The position numbers and the translations under genes were made by a program. DNA of 64,000 nt from Domibacillus indicus (GTDB taxonomy: Bacteria; Bacillota; Bacilli; Bacillales; Domibacillaceae). The stretch covers positions 62,001-126,000 of the forward strand of contig NZ_JAMBOO010000005.1 of assembly GCF_023715895.1 (NCBI RefSeq), given 5' to 3'. Positions 35,698 through 44,398 of the stretch are shown one piece after another. The notes below the pieces were generated by a model. It was not told the origin of the DNA and searched no databases. It saw only the letters and a program-made list of their open reading frames with translations. How positions within the stretch are numbered: the stretch's first letter is position 1; every line of letters begins with the position of its first letter.

Positions 35698-35703
35698 GAA
35701 AAT

Positions 35704-36909
35704 TCAGATGAACTGTGTTTCCTGTTCATATTTAAAATCAACCCAGACGGCACCCTGGTCAGCCGAACGTACACAATGCTCAATCCAGCGGATGCCTTCG
35801 ATTCCTGCGTCAATATCCGGATAAACAAGGTTATCCAGCGTTTCTTGATCACCGCGATTTTTTGCATCCATGGCAATCGCAAACTTAACATAAATGTTTG
35901 CCCATGCGTCAGACAGGCCTTCTACGTGCAAAGCACCCAGGCGTTCATCTGCATTACAAGTTTCGTCGAGGTAAGGCATCGCCCGGATCAGTGTTTGCGC
36001 AGGCTGCCCCTGAATTTCATATGATAGTTCGCCCGGCTTGCTGTCCCACCATTCCAGGCTTGCTTTTGAACCGACAATACGAATTCGGTGGCCATCCATA
36101 CACCCTGCATTCACAGAAGACGTCCATAGTCTGCCTACTGCCCCGTTTTCATAATGCATTAGCACATAAGCATTATCTTCCAATGGAGCCCTGCTGCTGA
36201 TAAAGCTTTGACGGTCGCAAAGCAGTTTCTTAATCTTCATATTGGGCAGGATTAACTGTGACATGTAGTACGTATGAGTCGAAAGATCACCTAAAACAAA
36301 GCTTGGCCCTGCAATCTTCGGGTCCACACGCCACTTTTGTGCATCGCTGTATTTATCCGCTTCATCTGTTGCATTAAAGCCATGTGTATACTGCAGCTCT
36401 ACCATGCGGATCTCGCCAATATCCCCTTTTTCAATCATCGCCCGCATCTGCAAAAGCATTTGGTTGCCGGAGAATCCATACGTGACGCCCACTATTTTCC
36501 CTTTTTCTTCTGCGAGCGCTTTAATCTCCAGTCCTTCTTCAGTTGTGAAAAATAAGGGCTTTTCGCAGATTACGTGGAGGCCTGCTTCCAGGGCCGCTTT
36601 TGTAATATCATAGTGCGTGCCGTTCGGTGTTGCGATAGACACGGCTTCAATGCCATCTTCTCGTTTCGCTTCCTCTTCAAACATGGTTTCATAATCCTCG
36701 TAGCAGCGGTTGGACGCTACACCGAGATTGATGCCAAATTCTTTTCCTCTGGCAGGATCAATGTCAAATGCGCCCGCCACTAATTGAAAAACTGCGTTGT
36801 CTCTAAGTGCTCCCGTGCGGTGCTTGTATCCCACCTGGCTGAGCCTTCCTCCGCCTACCATTGCCCAGCGAAGCGGTCGTGCGATTTTTTTCTCTCCATT
36901 CAACATCAT
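35704..36909 (-). CDS. Gfo/Idh/MocA family oxidoreductase
   Basis: 401 residues. The N-terminal Rossmann motif is WAMVGGGRLSQVGYKHR. The family's CEKPLFFTT (catalytic Lys) lies near 110, and the C-terminal alpha/beta domain has GDLSTHTYYMSQL near 215 with a likely catalytic His. It oxidises a sugar or sugar derivative with NAD(P). GGGAGG precedes two adjacent ATGs, 36909 and 36906. It is divergent from the AraC gene and in opposite flank to the kinase, so it is probably part of the glycan locus. Substrate unknown. Confidence 0.87.
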   Translation of the reverse strand: MMLNGEKKIARPLRWAMVGGGRLSQVGYKHRTGALRDNAVFQLVAGAFDIDPARGKEFGINLGVASNRCYEDYETMFEEEAKREDGIEAVSIATPNGTHYDITKAALEAGLHVICEKPLFFTTEEGLEIKALAEEKGKIVGVTYGFSGNQMLLQMRAMIEKGDIGEIRMVELQYTHGFNATDEADKYSDAQKWRVDPKIAGPSFVLGDLSTHTYYMSQLILPNMKIKKLLCDRQSFISSRAPLEDNAYVLMHYENGAVGRLWTSSVNAGCMDGHRIRIVGSKASLEWWDSKPGELSYEIQGQPAQTLIRAMPYLDETCNADERLGALHVEGLSDAWANIYVKFAIAMDAKNRGDQETLDNLVYPDIDAGIEGIRWIEHCVRSADQGAVWVDFKYEQETQFI

Positions 36910-37123
36910 ACATTCCTCCCTTTTAGGATTGTGTTTTTTATTATTGCTGCAGAAAATCAATAAGCTTTTTATGCTTTATTTACTGTTACCGCCTTTACAT
37001 GCTTAGTATAATAAAAGGGGGAAAAATCAAAAATACGCAGGATTGCTTTGTTGTTCATTATTCTTGCTTTTATGTAAGCGTAATCATAAAATCATTTTAA
37101 ACACGATAAAAAGGAGTGATCCC

Positions 37124-37960
37124 GTGCTGCTGAATGAACCCGGGGTAGCGAAAGGTTCGCATTATTACTTTTTCACCCCTTCTGAAACTATCAAAAAACA
37201 TTACTATCATTTAATCTGCTGCGGTCATTATTACTGCAATGCTGACTACAGTATTAAGCGGGATTACTTCCCTTATCTTTTATTGATGTATATTCGCAGC
37301 GGACAACTTCACGTAAACTATCGAGATAAGTCGGTGACGGCTAAAAAAGGCGATATCCTATTGCTGGACTGCCGTGAACCCCACTACTATTATGGTTCCG
37401 ACGGACTGGAATTTATCTATATACATTTTGACGGGCCTAACTCCCAGGAATTATGCCGCTATATTATGAAACAGCATGGGTTCTTCTTTCAGCACAAACG
37501 CAATATCGAGATCGGAAAGCAGCTCTACCAAATGATTTACACCTATCAAAATGAACAAGACATGTCTGTTTCGGACTGTACGTGTACGATTTATACGATG
37601 ATCAACAGCCTTTCTGCAAAACAAGAAAAACAGCATAGTGAAACCTCTCCTGTTGATCAGGCCATTCAATATATTAAAGCGAATATAAACAGGCAGGTGA
37701 CTTTAAAAGAAATTGCGCAGCATGTGAATTTAAGCCCTTATTATTTCTCTCATGTATTTAAAACCGAAACCGGATATGCTCCAATCGAGTTTGCGACAAA
37801 AAATAGGATGGATACAGCCAAAGGTTTATTAAAAACAACGAACCTTTCTGTGTCTGATATTGCCTTTGAAGTGGGCTACAGCAGCAGTTCAGGGTTCATT
37901 AACATTTTTTATAAGAAAGTCGGTTTTACTCCGACAGAATTTCGGAATCTGACTATTTGA
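37124..37960 (+). CDS. AraC family transcriptional regulator
   Basis: 278 residues from a GTG with AAGGAG 7 bp upstream. An earlier in-frame Met (37043) has no ribosome site. The N-terminal cupin-like domain (about 20-140) has HLICCGHYYCN and GDILLLDCREPHYYYG. The C-terminal AraC domain (about 180-278) has VTLKEIAQHVNLSPYYFSHVFK and SVSDIAFEVGYSSSSGFINIFYK. It is divergent from the oxidoreductase gene and probably controls it. A cre-like GTAAGCGTAATCA lies about 40 bp upstream. Confidence 0.9.
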   Translation: MLLNEPGVAKGSHYYFFTPSETIKKHYYHLICCGHYYCNADYSIKRDYFPYLLLMYIRSGQLHVNYRDKSVTAKKGDILLLDCREPHYYYGSDGLEFIYIHFDGPNSQELCRYIMKQHGFFFQHKRNIEIGKQLYQMIYTYQNEQDMSVSDCTCTIYTMINSLSAKQEKQHSETSPVDQAIQYIKANINRQVTLKEIAQHVNLSPYYFSHVFKTETGYAPIEFATKNRMDTAKGLLKTTNLSVSDIAFEVGYSSSSGFINIFYKKVGFTPTEFRNLTI

Positions 37961-38052
37961 GAAAGCAAATGAAATGTACAAGTAAACTACAAAAAAGCCG
38001 TCAATGGCTATTGTTTGTAACCGTTGACGTGCTTTTTTATCCGCTTATTCCT

Positions 38053-38802
38053 TTATCTCACTCGGTTGTAAATATTCTTGACCGCTTCATCGATTTCATC
38101 TCTCGACATGCGCAAAGCTTTTTCAGAGGTGCCGTAGCCGATTTCCTGCTTTCCTTCTGCCAGCCCTTTAAAAATACCATCCGCAAATTCATTGACCGGA
38201 ACCCCAAATGTATGAAGGCCTGCGCCGCCTAAATCTGTATTTACAGCTGGCGGTGCGACTTCAATAACTTGAACAGATGTTTCCGACAGCTGGTGTCTCA
38301 GGCTCATAGAGAATGAGTGAAGCGCTGCTTTTGTTGCTGAATAAATAGGAGCGATAGCCATCGGTGTAAAAGCAAGGCCAGATGTAACATTCATAATAAC
38401 CGCGTTCTCTTTTTTCGCAAAGTACGGAGCAAACAGCATGGACAGGTGAATCGGTGCTTCCATGTTTGCGGTGATTTCGTTACTAAAATAGCTCCAGTTC
38501 TGAGCTGCATCCGCTTCTAATACATTAAAGCGCTGCTGAATACCTGCATTGTTGACAAGGACGTTCACTTCAGGATGCTCAGCCGTTACCCATTCAAATA
38601 AAGACAGCCGATCCGCTTCCTGTGCGACATCACACACGTGGGTAATGATATCAGGAAATGTTTTCTTTGCTTCCTGCAGCTTGCTCTCCCGTCTTCCGCA
38701 CACAATAACTGTACTGCCCGCTTCAATAAAACGCTTCGTAAAAGCAAGGCCGATTCCCGAGGCTCCACCAGTAATGAGAATTGTATTTCCCGATAAATTC
38801 AT
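38053..38802 (-). CDS. Short-chain dehydrogenase/reductase (DltE-like)
   Basis: 249 residues. The NAD(P)-binding motif is ITGGASGIGLAFTKRF. The catalytic Ser-Tyr-Lys is seen as NVTSG and YSATKAA (Tyr about 155). NNAGIQQR lies near 87. It is cytoplasmic and oxidises or reduces an alcohol or ketone. It resembles DltE-type SDRs by its long C-terminus (VDTDL-like NTDLGGAGLHTFGVPVNEFA). No dlt genes are near. It is monocistronic, with AGAAGGG before the ATG, and converges with the AraC gene; a hairpin at 37993-38037 lies between them. Confidence 0.85.
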   Translation of the reverse strand: MNLSGNTILITGGASGIGLAFTKRFIEAGSTVIVCGRRESKLQEAKKTFPDIITHVCDVAQEADRLSLFEWVTAEHPEVNVLVNNAGIQQRFNVLEADAAQNWSYFSNEITANMEAPIHLSMLFAPYFAKKENAVIMNVTSGLAFTPMAIAPIYSATKAALHSFSMSLRHQLSETSVQVIEVAPPAVNTDLGGAGLHTFGVPVNEFADGIFKGLAEGKQEIGYGTSEKALRMSRDEIDEAVKNIYNRVR

Positions 38803-39033
38803 CGATACCCTTCTTTCCTGTTTTTAATATGCTTTCATTTTACTCCTTTCTCTGATAATGCCAATTAAAAAGCCTTTCCTGTCGAAGGAATTTCCTTTTG
38901 TTCTGCCAAATATTCGTAAACAGAATTTCGTCTTAATGGGCACGGCCACATCATTATCCCATTAATATAAAAACCGCATCGTTTACTAAGCGGCAAGACA
39001 ACATTATTAATAAACCTATCTCACCTTTTTAAT

Positions 39034-39102
39034 GTTCGTGTTTTTTAAAGTATTTTTAATGATAACGTGTACATAAGGATAATAATTTCAAAAAACACGA
39101 AC
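39034..39102. promoter_or_regulatory. Possible PurR box pair
   Basis: GTTCGTGTTTTTT (39034-39046) and AAAAAACACGAAC (39090-39102) form a perfect 13-bp inverted repeat just upstream of the guaC promoter. CGAAC flanked by A/T resembles Bacillus PurBox sequences, and guaC is a PurR target in B. subtilis. The spacing (43 bp between arms) is longer than the usual 16-17 bp, so this is tentative. Confidence 0.4.
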
Positions 39103-39108
39103 TTTTAG

Positions 39109-39137
39109 TTGACAGAAAAATAAATATATCCTAAGAT
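39109..39137 (+). promoter_or_regulatory. Sigma A promoter of guaC
   Basis: TTGACA (39109-39114), 17 bp, TAAGAT (39132-39137). Transcription would start near 39144, just before the riboswitch. Confidence 0.8.
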
Positions 39138-39171
39138 CAATATTGTTAGAAAACATGAATAGTACCGTTTA

Positions 39172-39275
39172 CGTTCGTATATCCTCAATAATATGGTTTG
39201 AGGGTTTCTACTAGGATCCGTAAAATCCTGACTACGAATGGGTGTCTTTAGAGAACCCATTTGTAGTCAGGATTT
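39172..39275 (+). promoter_or_regulatory. Guanine-class purine riboswitch with overlapping terminator
   Basis: The aptamer spans 39172-39240. P1 pairs TTCGTA (39174-39179) with TACGAA (39233-39238). P2 is CCTCAA/TTGAGG with loop AATATGG. J2/3 is GTTTCTACTAG. P3 is AGGAT/ATCCT with loop CCGTAAA. J3/1 is GACTAC. The base equivalent to position 74 is C (39232), so guanine is the expected ligand. A 21-bp terminator stem follows: 39223-39243 pairs with 39255-39275 (one G-U), then a T-run. The terminator's 5' arm contains the 3' strands of P3 and P1, so ligand-bound aptamer and terminator exclude each other. This is the wiring of an ON switch. Confidence 0.88.
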
Positions 39276-39337
39276 TTTTATTGTTTTCTAAGAAATAAGG
39301 AAATAATTAAGAAAAAACCTATTTAGGAGTGTTCAAA

Positions 39338-40321
39338 ATGGATAATGTATTTGATTATGAGGATATTCAGTTAATTCCAGCAAAATCGATTGTAAACAGC
39401 CGGTCTGAATGCGATACAAGTGTTACGTTTGGCAGCCGGACATTTAAGCTGCCGGTTGTGCCTGCTAATATGCAGACGATTATTGACGAAAAGATTGCTG
39501 TTTACCTGGCGGAAAATAATTATTTTTACATTATGCACCGTTTCCAGCCTGAGAAGCGGCTTGATTTTGTGAAAGACATGCAATCCCGCGGCTTATATGC
39601 CTCTATTAGTGTCGGGGTTAAAGAAGAAGAATACACGTTTATCACAAACCTAGCAGAAGAAAATCTTACACCTGAATATATTACGATCGATATCGCACAC
39701 GGTCATGCCAATTCGGTCATCAATATGATTCAGCATATTAAGAAGCATCTGCCTGGAAGCTTTGTAATTGCCGGGAATGTCGGAACACCTGAAGCGGTGC
39801 GCGAGTTAGAACATGCGGGCGCGGATGCGACAAAAGTGGGCATCGGACCTGGGAAGGTATGCATTACAAAAATTAAAACTGGATTTGGAACAGGCGGCTG
39901 GCAGTTAGCTGCGCTGAGATGGTGTGCAAAAGCAGCGAGCAAGCCGATTATTGCAGACGGCGGTATCCGTACACACGGGGATATTGCTAAATCTGTCCGG
40001 TTTGGTGCATCCATGGTGATGATTGGCTCCCTGTTTGCCGGACATGAAGAATCTCCTGGAGAAACAGTTGTCCAAGACGGAAAGATGTATAAAGAATACT
40101 TTGGATCAGCTTCTGAGTTTCAAAAAGGGGAAAGAAAAAATGTCGAAGGTAAAAAAATGCACGTGGAATACAAAGGTGCCCTGCAGGATACGTTAACGGA
40201 AATGGAGCAGGACCTACAGTCTTCTATTTCTTATGCGGGCGGAAACAAGCTGTCCGCAATCCGCAATGTAGATTATGTAATTGTGAAGAATTCCATTTTC
40301 AACGGTGACAAAGTATATTAA
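39338..40321 (+). CDS. guaC: GMP reductase
   Basis: 327 residues, IMPDH/GMPR TIM barrel without a CBS pair, as expected of GMPR. The catalytic Cys is in GPGKVCITK (Cys175). The substrate loops [10 protein letters not shown] and [10 protein letters not shown] follow. The late [20 protein letters not shown] is the GMPR2-like flap. It deaminates GMP to IMP with NADPH in purine interconversion. The ATG at 39338 has GGAG 8 bp upstream. The GTG at 39329 overlaps that site. It is controlled by the riboswitch at 39172 and ends in a terminator at 40339. Confidence 0.95.
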   Translation: MDNVFDYEDIQLIPAKSIVNSRSECDTSVTFGSRTFKLPVVPANMQTIIDEKIAVYLAENNYFYIMHRFQPEKRLDFVKDMQSRGLYASISVGVKEEEYTFITNLAEENLTPEYITIDIAHGHANSVINMIQHIKKHLPGSFVIAGNVGTPEAVRELEHAGADATKVGIGPGKVCITKIKTGFGTGGWQLAALRWCAKAASKPIIADGGIRTHGDIAKSVRFGASMVMIGSLFAGHEESPGETVVQDGKMYKEYFGSASEFQKGERKNVEGKKMHVEYKGALQDTLTEMEQDLQSSISYAGGNKLSAIRNVDYVIVKNSIFNGDKVY

Positions 40322-40338
40322 AGTTGTTTAAAGAACAT

Positions 40339-40374
40339 AGGCCAGCCAGGCTGCTCGGCTGGCCTTTTGTTTTA
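40339..40374 (+). terminator. Terminator of guaC
   Basis: GGCCAGCC / GGCTGGCC with loop AGGCTGCTC, then TTTTGTTTTATTTTTT. Confidence 0.9.
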
Positions 40375-40399
40375 TTTTTTCCGCAGTCCCCACTGTTTT

Positions 40400-41323
40400 T
40401 TAGTTACAGTGGCCGTCTGCTGAACACTTCATGCCTTCCTTATCAATTTGAATGGTTACATGGTGCAGTTCAAATTCGTCATGAAGCAGCTTTTTCGCTT
40501 TAAACAAAACATCCTGCCCATCTCCATCCTGACTTACAACCAAGTGGCAGCTGAGCGCTGGAAAGTCAGACGTGATAGACCACACATGCAGATCATGAAC
40601 TCCTTTTACTTCACTCAGCGAAAGAAGCTTTTCTTTAACCTGATCAACATCTACATTCAATGGCGTTCCTTCCATTAAAATATGAACGGAATCCCGTGTA
40701 ACCCGGTACCCACTCACTACAATTAAAAGTGCCACGATCAAACTGGCAATCGGGTCAGCGAGATTCCAGCCAAAAAACATGATCATCAGGGCAGCTAGGA
40801 TCGCTCCAAAAGAACCGAGCATATCGCCTAAAACGTGTAAAAAAGCGCTTCGGACATTTAAATTGTCATCTTTATCGCCTTTCATCAAAATAAATGCTGC
40901 TACAATGTTCACGATTAATCCAAGTGTTGAAATGATGAGCATTCCAGAACTCATGACTTCCGGCGGATTTGTGATACGCCCATACGCTTCAAAGAAAATA
41001 TAAAGGGAAATCACCATAAGCGTAAGGCCATTTAAAAAAGCCGCCAGTATTTCAAAGCGTTTATAACCAAACGTTTTTCGCCTTGATGCTGCTTTTTGCC
41101 CGAGCGTCATCGCTGCATAGCTTAGTCCCAGTGCCGCCGCATCACTCAGCATATGTCCCGCATCCGACAACAGCGCCAGGCTGTTTGTTAAAAATCCGCC
41201 TATTACCTCTATGATCATATAAGAAGTAATTAAGAAGAACGACCATTTTAGGGCCATTTTATTGCTGCTTCCGTGATGATGCCCATGATGATGTCCGTGA
41301 TCATGTGAATGAGAATGTCCCAT
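40400..41323 (-). CDS. czcD: Cation diffusion facilitator (CzcD/ZitB-like)
   Basis: 307 residues. The N-terminus is a histidine-rich stretch (MGHSHSHDHGHHHGHHHG). Six transmembrane helices follow, with the metal sites LLSDAGHMLSDAAAL near 52 and HVLGDMLGSFGAI near 165. The C-terminal cytoplasmic metallochaperone-like domain is residues 215-300. It exports Zn2+, Cd2+ or Co2+ by proton antiport. AAGGGGTGC precedes the ATG. In B. subtilis czcD is cotranscribed with czcO; here the CzcO-like gene is next upstream on the same strand, but 200 bp away. Confidence 0.92.
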   Translation of the reverse strand: MGHSHSHDHGHHHGHHHGSSNKMALKWSFFLITSYMIIEVIGGFLTNSLALLSDAGHMLSDAAALGLSYAAMTLGQKAASRRKTFGYKRFEILAAFLNGLTLMVISLYIFFEAYGRITNPPEVMSSGMLIISTLGLIVNIVAAFILMKGDKDDNLNVRSAFLHVLGDMLGSFGAILAALMIMFFGWNLADPIASLIVALLIVVSGYRVTRDSVHILMEGTPLNVDVDQVKEKLLSLSEVKGVHDLHVWSITSDFPALSCHLVVSQDGDGQDVLFKAKKLLHDEFELHHVTIQIDKEGMKCSADGHCN

Positions 41324-41542
41324 GTTTTTGCACCCCTTATGATTAAAAAGCTTTCTCTCTACATAGTAGAGCTGACAGGTTTTCTTTCAAATACAAACCA
41401 GCTGATCTATTATTAGCTAGCCTATGAAAGGCCCTTCTCCCATGGTCTTGCTGCAGCGGAATTTCTCTCTTTTTAAGCAGATTCATTTATACCATTACAC
41501 TGCAGGCAATCGTTTTTAGAATGAAAGAACAATCATCTTCTT

Positions 41543-42601
41543 TTATGAAGGAATTACTATTTCATTACATTCCTGTATATGTTCAGCTATATACCTGGCA
41601 TCTTCCCCTACGCCTTGAAGAAGAGCCGAACCGCGCCGGTGCTGCCAGGGCAGGCCTAAAAAGTATAATCCCTTCACTGGTGTAACGCCTCTTTGATGAA
41701 CAGGGTGTCCCTTGTCATCGAGTACACCTTTTACTTTCAGCCACGCATAATCCGAAACAAATCCTGTGGACCAGATAATATTTTGTACCTCAACCGTAGA
41801 ACCATCCTGAAATTGTATAGCTGTTCCCCTCGCCCCAATCGTTCTGCTCTTTTGCATCACTGCTCCGCTTGTCAATGCATGCTTTAATTCTGAGCCAAAA
41901 ATAGGATCGCCGCTGCTGCGAATCTTTCTTGCCACCCATGAATCACGTGGAGCATTTAAGATTCCTGTTTTATCAAGCCACCAAAAAATACTCCTCTTTC
42001 CTATTTTCAGCGGTAAAAATCGTAACTTTTGGCTGACGGATAAGTATGTTTTTCTTGTCTTCGACAGTTCCACTGCGATTTGAGCCCCGCTGTTGCCGCC
42101 GCCTACTACTAGCACATTCCCCTCAGACAAACCAGCCGGATTCTTGTACTGGGAAGAATGCATCTGGAGAACGTCTGTTGAAAGCTTTTGGGCAAAATTC
42201 GGAATGAAAGGTGTCTGGAAAGGACCAGAAGCAATGATAAGACTGCTTGCTTCATACGTCTGGCCATTTGTTTGGATACGAAAGCGATCCCGTTCCTTCC
42301 ATACACTCTCCACCTCTGTCTGGAGCTGAACTGGAAAGTGGAATTGTTCCGCATAATGTTTCAAGTAAAAAGCCATTTCATTCTTTGCAGGAAAGCCATG
42401 TGGATCGCCCTTCAGCGGCAGTCCAGGCAGGGCGCTGTACCTTCTCGGTGTGAATAATGTTAAAGAATCGTATCTGCTTTTCCACGTGTCTCCAATTTCC
42501 TCACCGCGATCTAAAAGGATAAAAGGCTGATCGAGTCTCTTTAAGTGATACGCTATTGCAAGTCCTGCCTGTCCTGCACCTATAATGACCGTTTTATACA
42601 T
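41543..42601 (-). CDS. czcO: Flavin-containing monooxygenase-like oxidoreductase (CzcO-like)
   Basis: 352 residues from the ATG with AAAGGAG 8 bp upstream. An earlier Met at 42637 is less supported. The FAD motif is VIIGAGQAGLAIAYHL, and the NADPH motif VLVVGGGNSGAQIAVELS lies near 155. TGFVSDYAWLK lies near 285 with PVHQRGVTPVKGLYFLGLPWQHRRG (shown in part) near 305. These features match the CzcO/YrpB-type flavoproteins. Function in metal stress is inferred only from position next to CzcD. Confidence 0.82.
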   Translation of the reverse strand: MYKTVIIGAGQAGLAIAYHLKRLDQPFILLDRGEEIGDTWKSRYDSLTLFTPRRYSALPGLPLKGDPHGFPAKNEMAFYLKHYAEQFHFPVQLQTEVESVWKERDRFRIQTNGQTYEASSLIIASGPFQTPFIPNFAQKLSTDVLQMHSSQYKNPAGLSEGNVLVVGGGNSGAQIAVELSKTRKTYLSVSQKLRFLPLKIGKRSIFWWLDKTGILNAPRDSWVARKIRSSGDPIFGSELKHALTSGAVMQKSRTIGARGTAIQFQDGSTVEVQNIIWSTGFVSDYAWLKVKGVLDDKGHPVHQRGVTPVKGLYFLGLPWQHRRGSALLQGVGEDARYIAEHIQECNEIVIPS

Positions 42602-42752
42602 GCAACCGGCTCCTTTTCTTTCGTGCACCTTCATCATTTTTTGAGTTCAACATTCAAATAGTCATTTGAATATTTGATTACTTCTATTATAATCAAATTT
42701 TGGATAAACGTGAATAATTCAACTAAATATAAATGCGTTTTTAAATCAAAAA

Positions 42753-42784
42753 TTCCACCAGAGCTCATCAGCCTCTTGGTGGAA
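42753..42784. terminator. Hairpin in the CzcO-TetR gap
   Basis: TTCCACCAgag / ctcTTGGTGGAA with a 10-base loop, next to A-runs. It may end transcription of the small remnant on the minus strand at 42812. Otherwise the 390-bp gap before 42990 holds only that remnant. Confidence 0.5.
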
Positions 42785-42811
42785 TATTACCAAATTTCTT
42801 CTTTGAATAAA

Positions 42812-42995
42812 TTAAAAATTTGTTGCTGTTTGGTTATGATCTTTAATGTTTCCCTTAGATTTTTTACCCGGCTTTAGAACAGACAGCCCCATCGACAGCA
42901 AAGAAACAAGCCCAATAACTCCTAATTGTAACCAACGCCTTATGATGTTAGGCAGCATTTCCAGCGCCATGATCAGGATTGGCATTGAAAAAACA
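42812..42995 (-). pseudogene. Possible membrane-protein 3' remnant
   Basis: The minus frame reads SMPILIMALEMLPNIIRRW, then LQLGVIGLVSLLSMGLSVL and ends PGKKSKGNIKDHNQTATNF. One or two membrane helices and a basic tail suggest the end of a transporter gene. Its upstream part in this frame is antisense to the TetR remnant, so it begins at the same rearrangement point (about 42995). No family recognised. It may be spurious. Confidence 0.25.
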
Positions 42996-43003
42996 ATAAC
43001 AGG

Positions 43004-43492
43004 ATAAACAGGGCTGCTTTTTACCTGCACTATGAAGATAAATATGACCTGCTTGAACAAATTAGCCATGCTTATTTAAAAGAATTGATGGAGGTGCTGA
43101 ACATTTCTTTTCATCTTCAAAACGGAGAAGTGAATGTGGAGCGTTTTAAAATCACCTTAAGAAGAGTTTTTGAAAATATCGAAGAAAACCGTTTTTTCTA
43201 TGAAGTCATGCTTGGACCAAATGGAATTGCCGGCTTTACTAATAAGATTGAAAAGTTTTTGTTTGAGAAATTCAAAGAAAATTTTAAAGTCATTGTCGGA
43301 GATTTAAACAACCTGAACATTCCTGCAGATTTTATATTACATTTTATCTCCTCTGCTTATATCGGGGTCGTAAAGTGGTGGCTGAGTGAAGATACCCGGC
43401 ATTCTCCGGAGTATTTGGCAGAAGTCATTACGAAAGGGCCAATGAACGCGATTGGCTACAAAATCAATTTTAAAGAAGAAGATTCGGATTAA
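43004..43492 (+). pseudogene. TetR family regulator, lacking the DNA-binding N-terminus
   Basis: In one frame from 43004 the sequence reads INRAAFYLHYEDKYDLLEQI, the end of a TetR helix-turn-helix (the NRxTFYxHYxDKxDL block). It continues without break to FKEEDSD at 43492 with a TetR_C-like domain (SSAYIGVVKWWLSEDTRHSPEYLA). The first roughly 40 residues are absent and a TGA lies in frame just upstream. The first usable start (TTG 43085 or ATG 43088) would make a 134-residue protein with no DNA-binding domain. Probably inactivated by a deletion at about 42995. Confidence 0.7.
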
Positions 43493-43560
43493 TGGGTAAG
43501 CCAGCTGTAGATTGATGTGTTTTGAGAGCTCATTTTACTTACAGCGTACAAATTAAAAAT

Positions 43561-43598
43561 GCACCCCAATAGTTAATTGTGTCTAACTTTTGGGGTGC
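43561..43598 (-). terminator. Terminator of the MerR gene
   Basis: GCACCCCAAtAGTTA / TAACTTTTGGGGTGC flanked by an A-rich left side. It overlaps the 3' end of the MerR frame. Confidence 0.65.
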
Positions 43599-43935
43599 GC
43601 TTCAATTCCATTTGCTGTTTAAGTTTGTCCATCTCTTGTATCCGCCGGGCAATATGCTTTTTTAAATCCTCCAGCTCTATCATTTTACTTTTCAGTAATG
43701 TTTTTCGTTTGCTGAGATTCCCATTCTCAATTAACTCCTTAATGGCTGTTAAAGACATATCACAGCTTTTTAAAATATTAATTTTATTGATAACTTGGAT
43801 TTTCTCACGGCCATAATATCGATAATTTGTTGAAGGATCAATGTAAGACGGCTTTAGCAGGCCAATATCACTGTAGTAATACAATGTTTTAACAGAGGTA
43901 CCGCATAAATTGGAAAATTCAACTATGGAATACAT
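43573..43935 (-). CDS. MerR family transcriptional regulator
   Basis: 120 residues. The N-terminal winged helix is YSIVEFSNLCGTSVKTLYYYSDIGLLKPSYID. A coiled coil follows (about 75-115: LKSKMIELEDLKKHIARRIQEMDKL). There is no effector domain, as in short regulators of the BmrR/TipA-truncated type. GAAAGGAGAATAGC precedes the ATG. The upstream gap 43936-44398 holds no gene I trust, only a hairpin at 44218-44244 (AGCCAAAATC/GATTTTGGCT). Target unknown. Confidence 0.85.
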   Translation of the reverse strand: MYSIVEFSNLCGTSVKTLYYYSDIGLLKPSYIDPSTNYRYYGREKIQVINKINILKSCDMSLTAIKELIENGNLSKRKTLLKSKMIELEDLKKHIARRIQEMDKLKQQMELKRTPKVRHN

Positions 43936-44398
43936 GCTATTCTCCTTTCAGATAGGACCCCTCCAGTTTGGATTGAATACTGCTTTTTATTTCTTTCTAA
44001 GAGAATTCAATCAAAACCTTTACGATGCGTATCAATATTTGTTAGTAAATTTACCCATATTTTCACTTTATCTAAACCATCTACTCATAACAATAGATAT
44101 TTCCTCGTATTATTGGCCAGAGACTCCTCCCATTTACACAATAACTAGGTAGGGATTTATACTGGCTTAAAACCGTTAGAAATTGATTACAAGTATTTTA
44201 CGAAAAGAAAATCCAGAAGCCAAAATCAAAAACGGATTTTGGCTTTTTCAGTTAGTTTGCCTTGTAGACCTCCATGTGAAAAATTATACAAAATAAGAAA
44301 ATTGACGTGTCAGCTTTATTAAAAAGAGTGAGGTTTTTAATTTAACAAAGAAACTAAAAGCCTCACTCTCTTCAAATCTCGCTCATAACTGAGAAGGT

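Noticed and set aside
42812-43069. An intact 85-residue membrane protein gene
   Set aside because: Its first third is antisense to the TetR frame and no ribosome site precedes it. Only the 3' part looks protein-like, so it is listed as a remnant.
43910-44152. Open frame of 80 codons overlapping the MerR start
   Set aside because: Antisense to the MerR start region, with no convincing start signal or family pattern.
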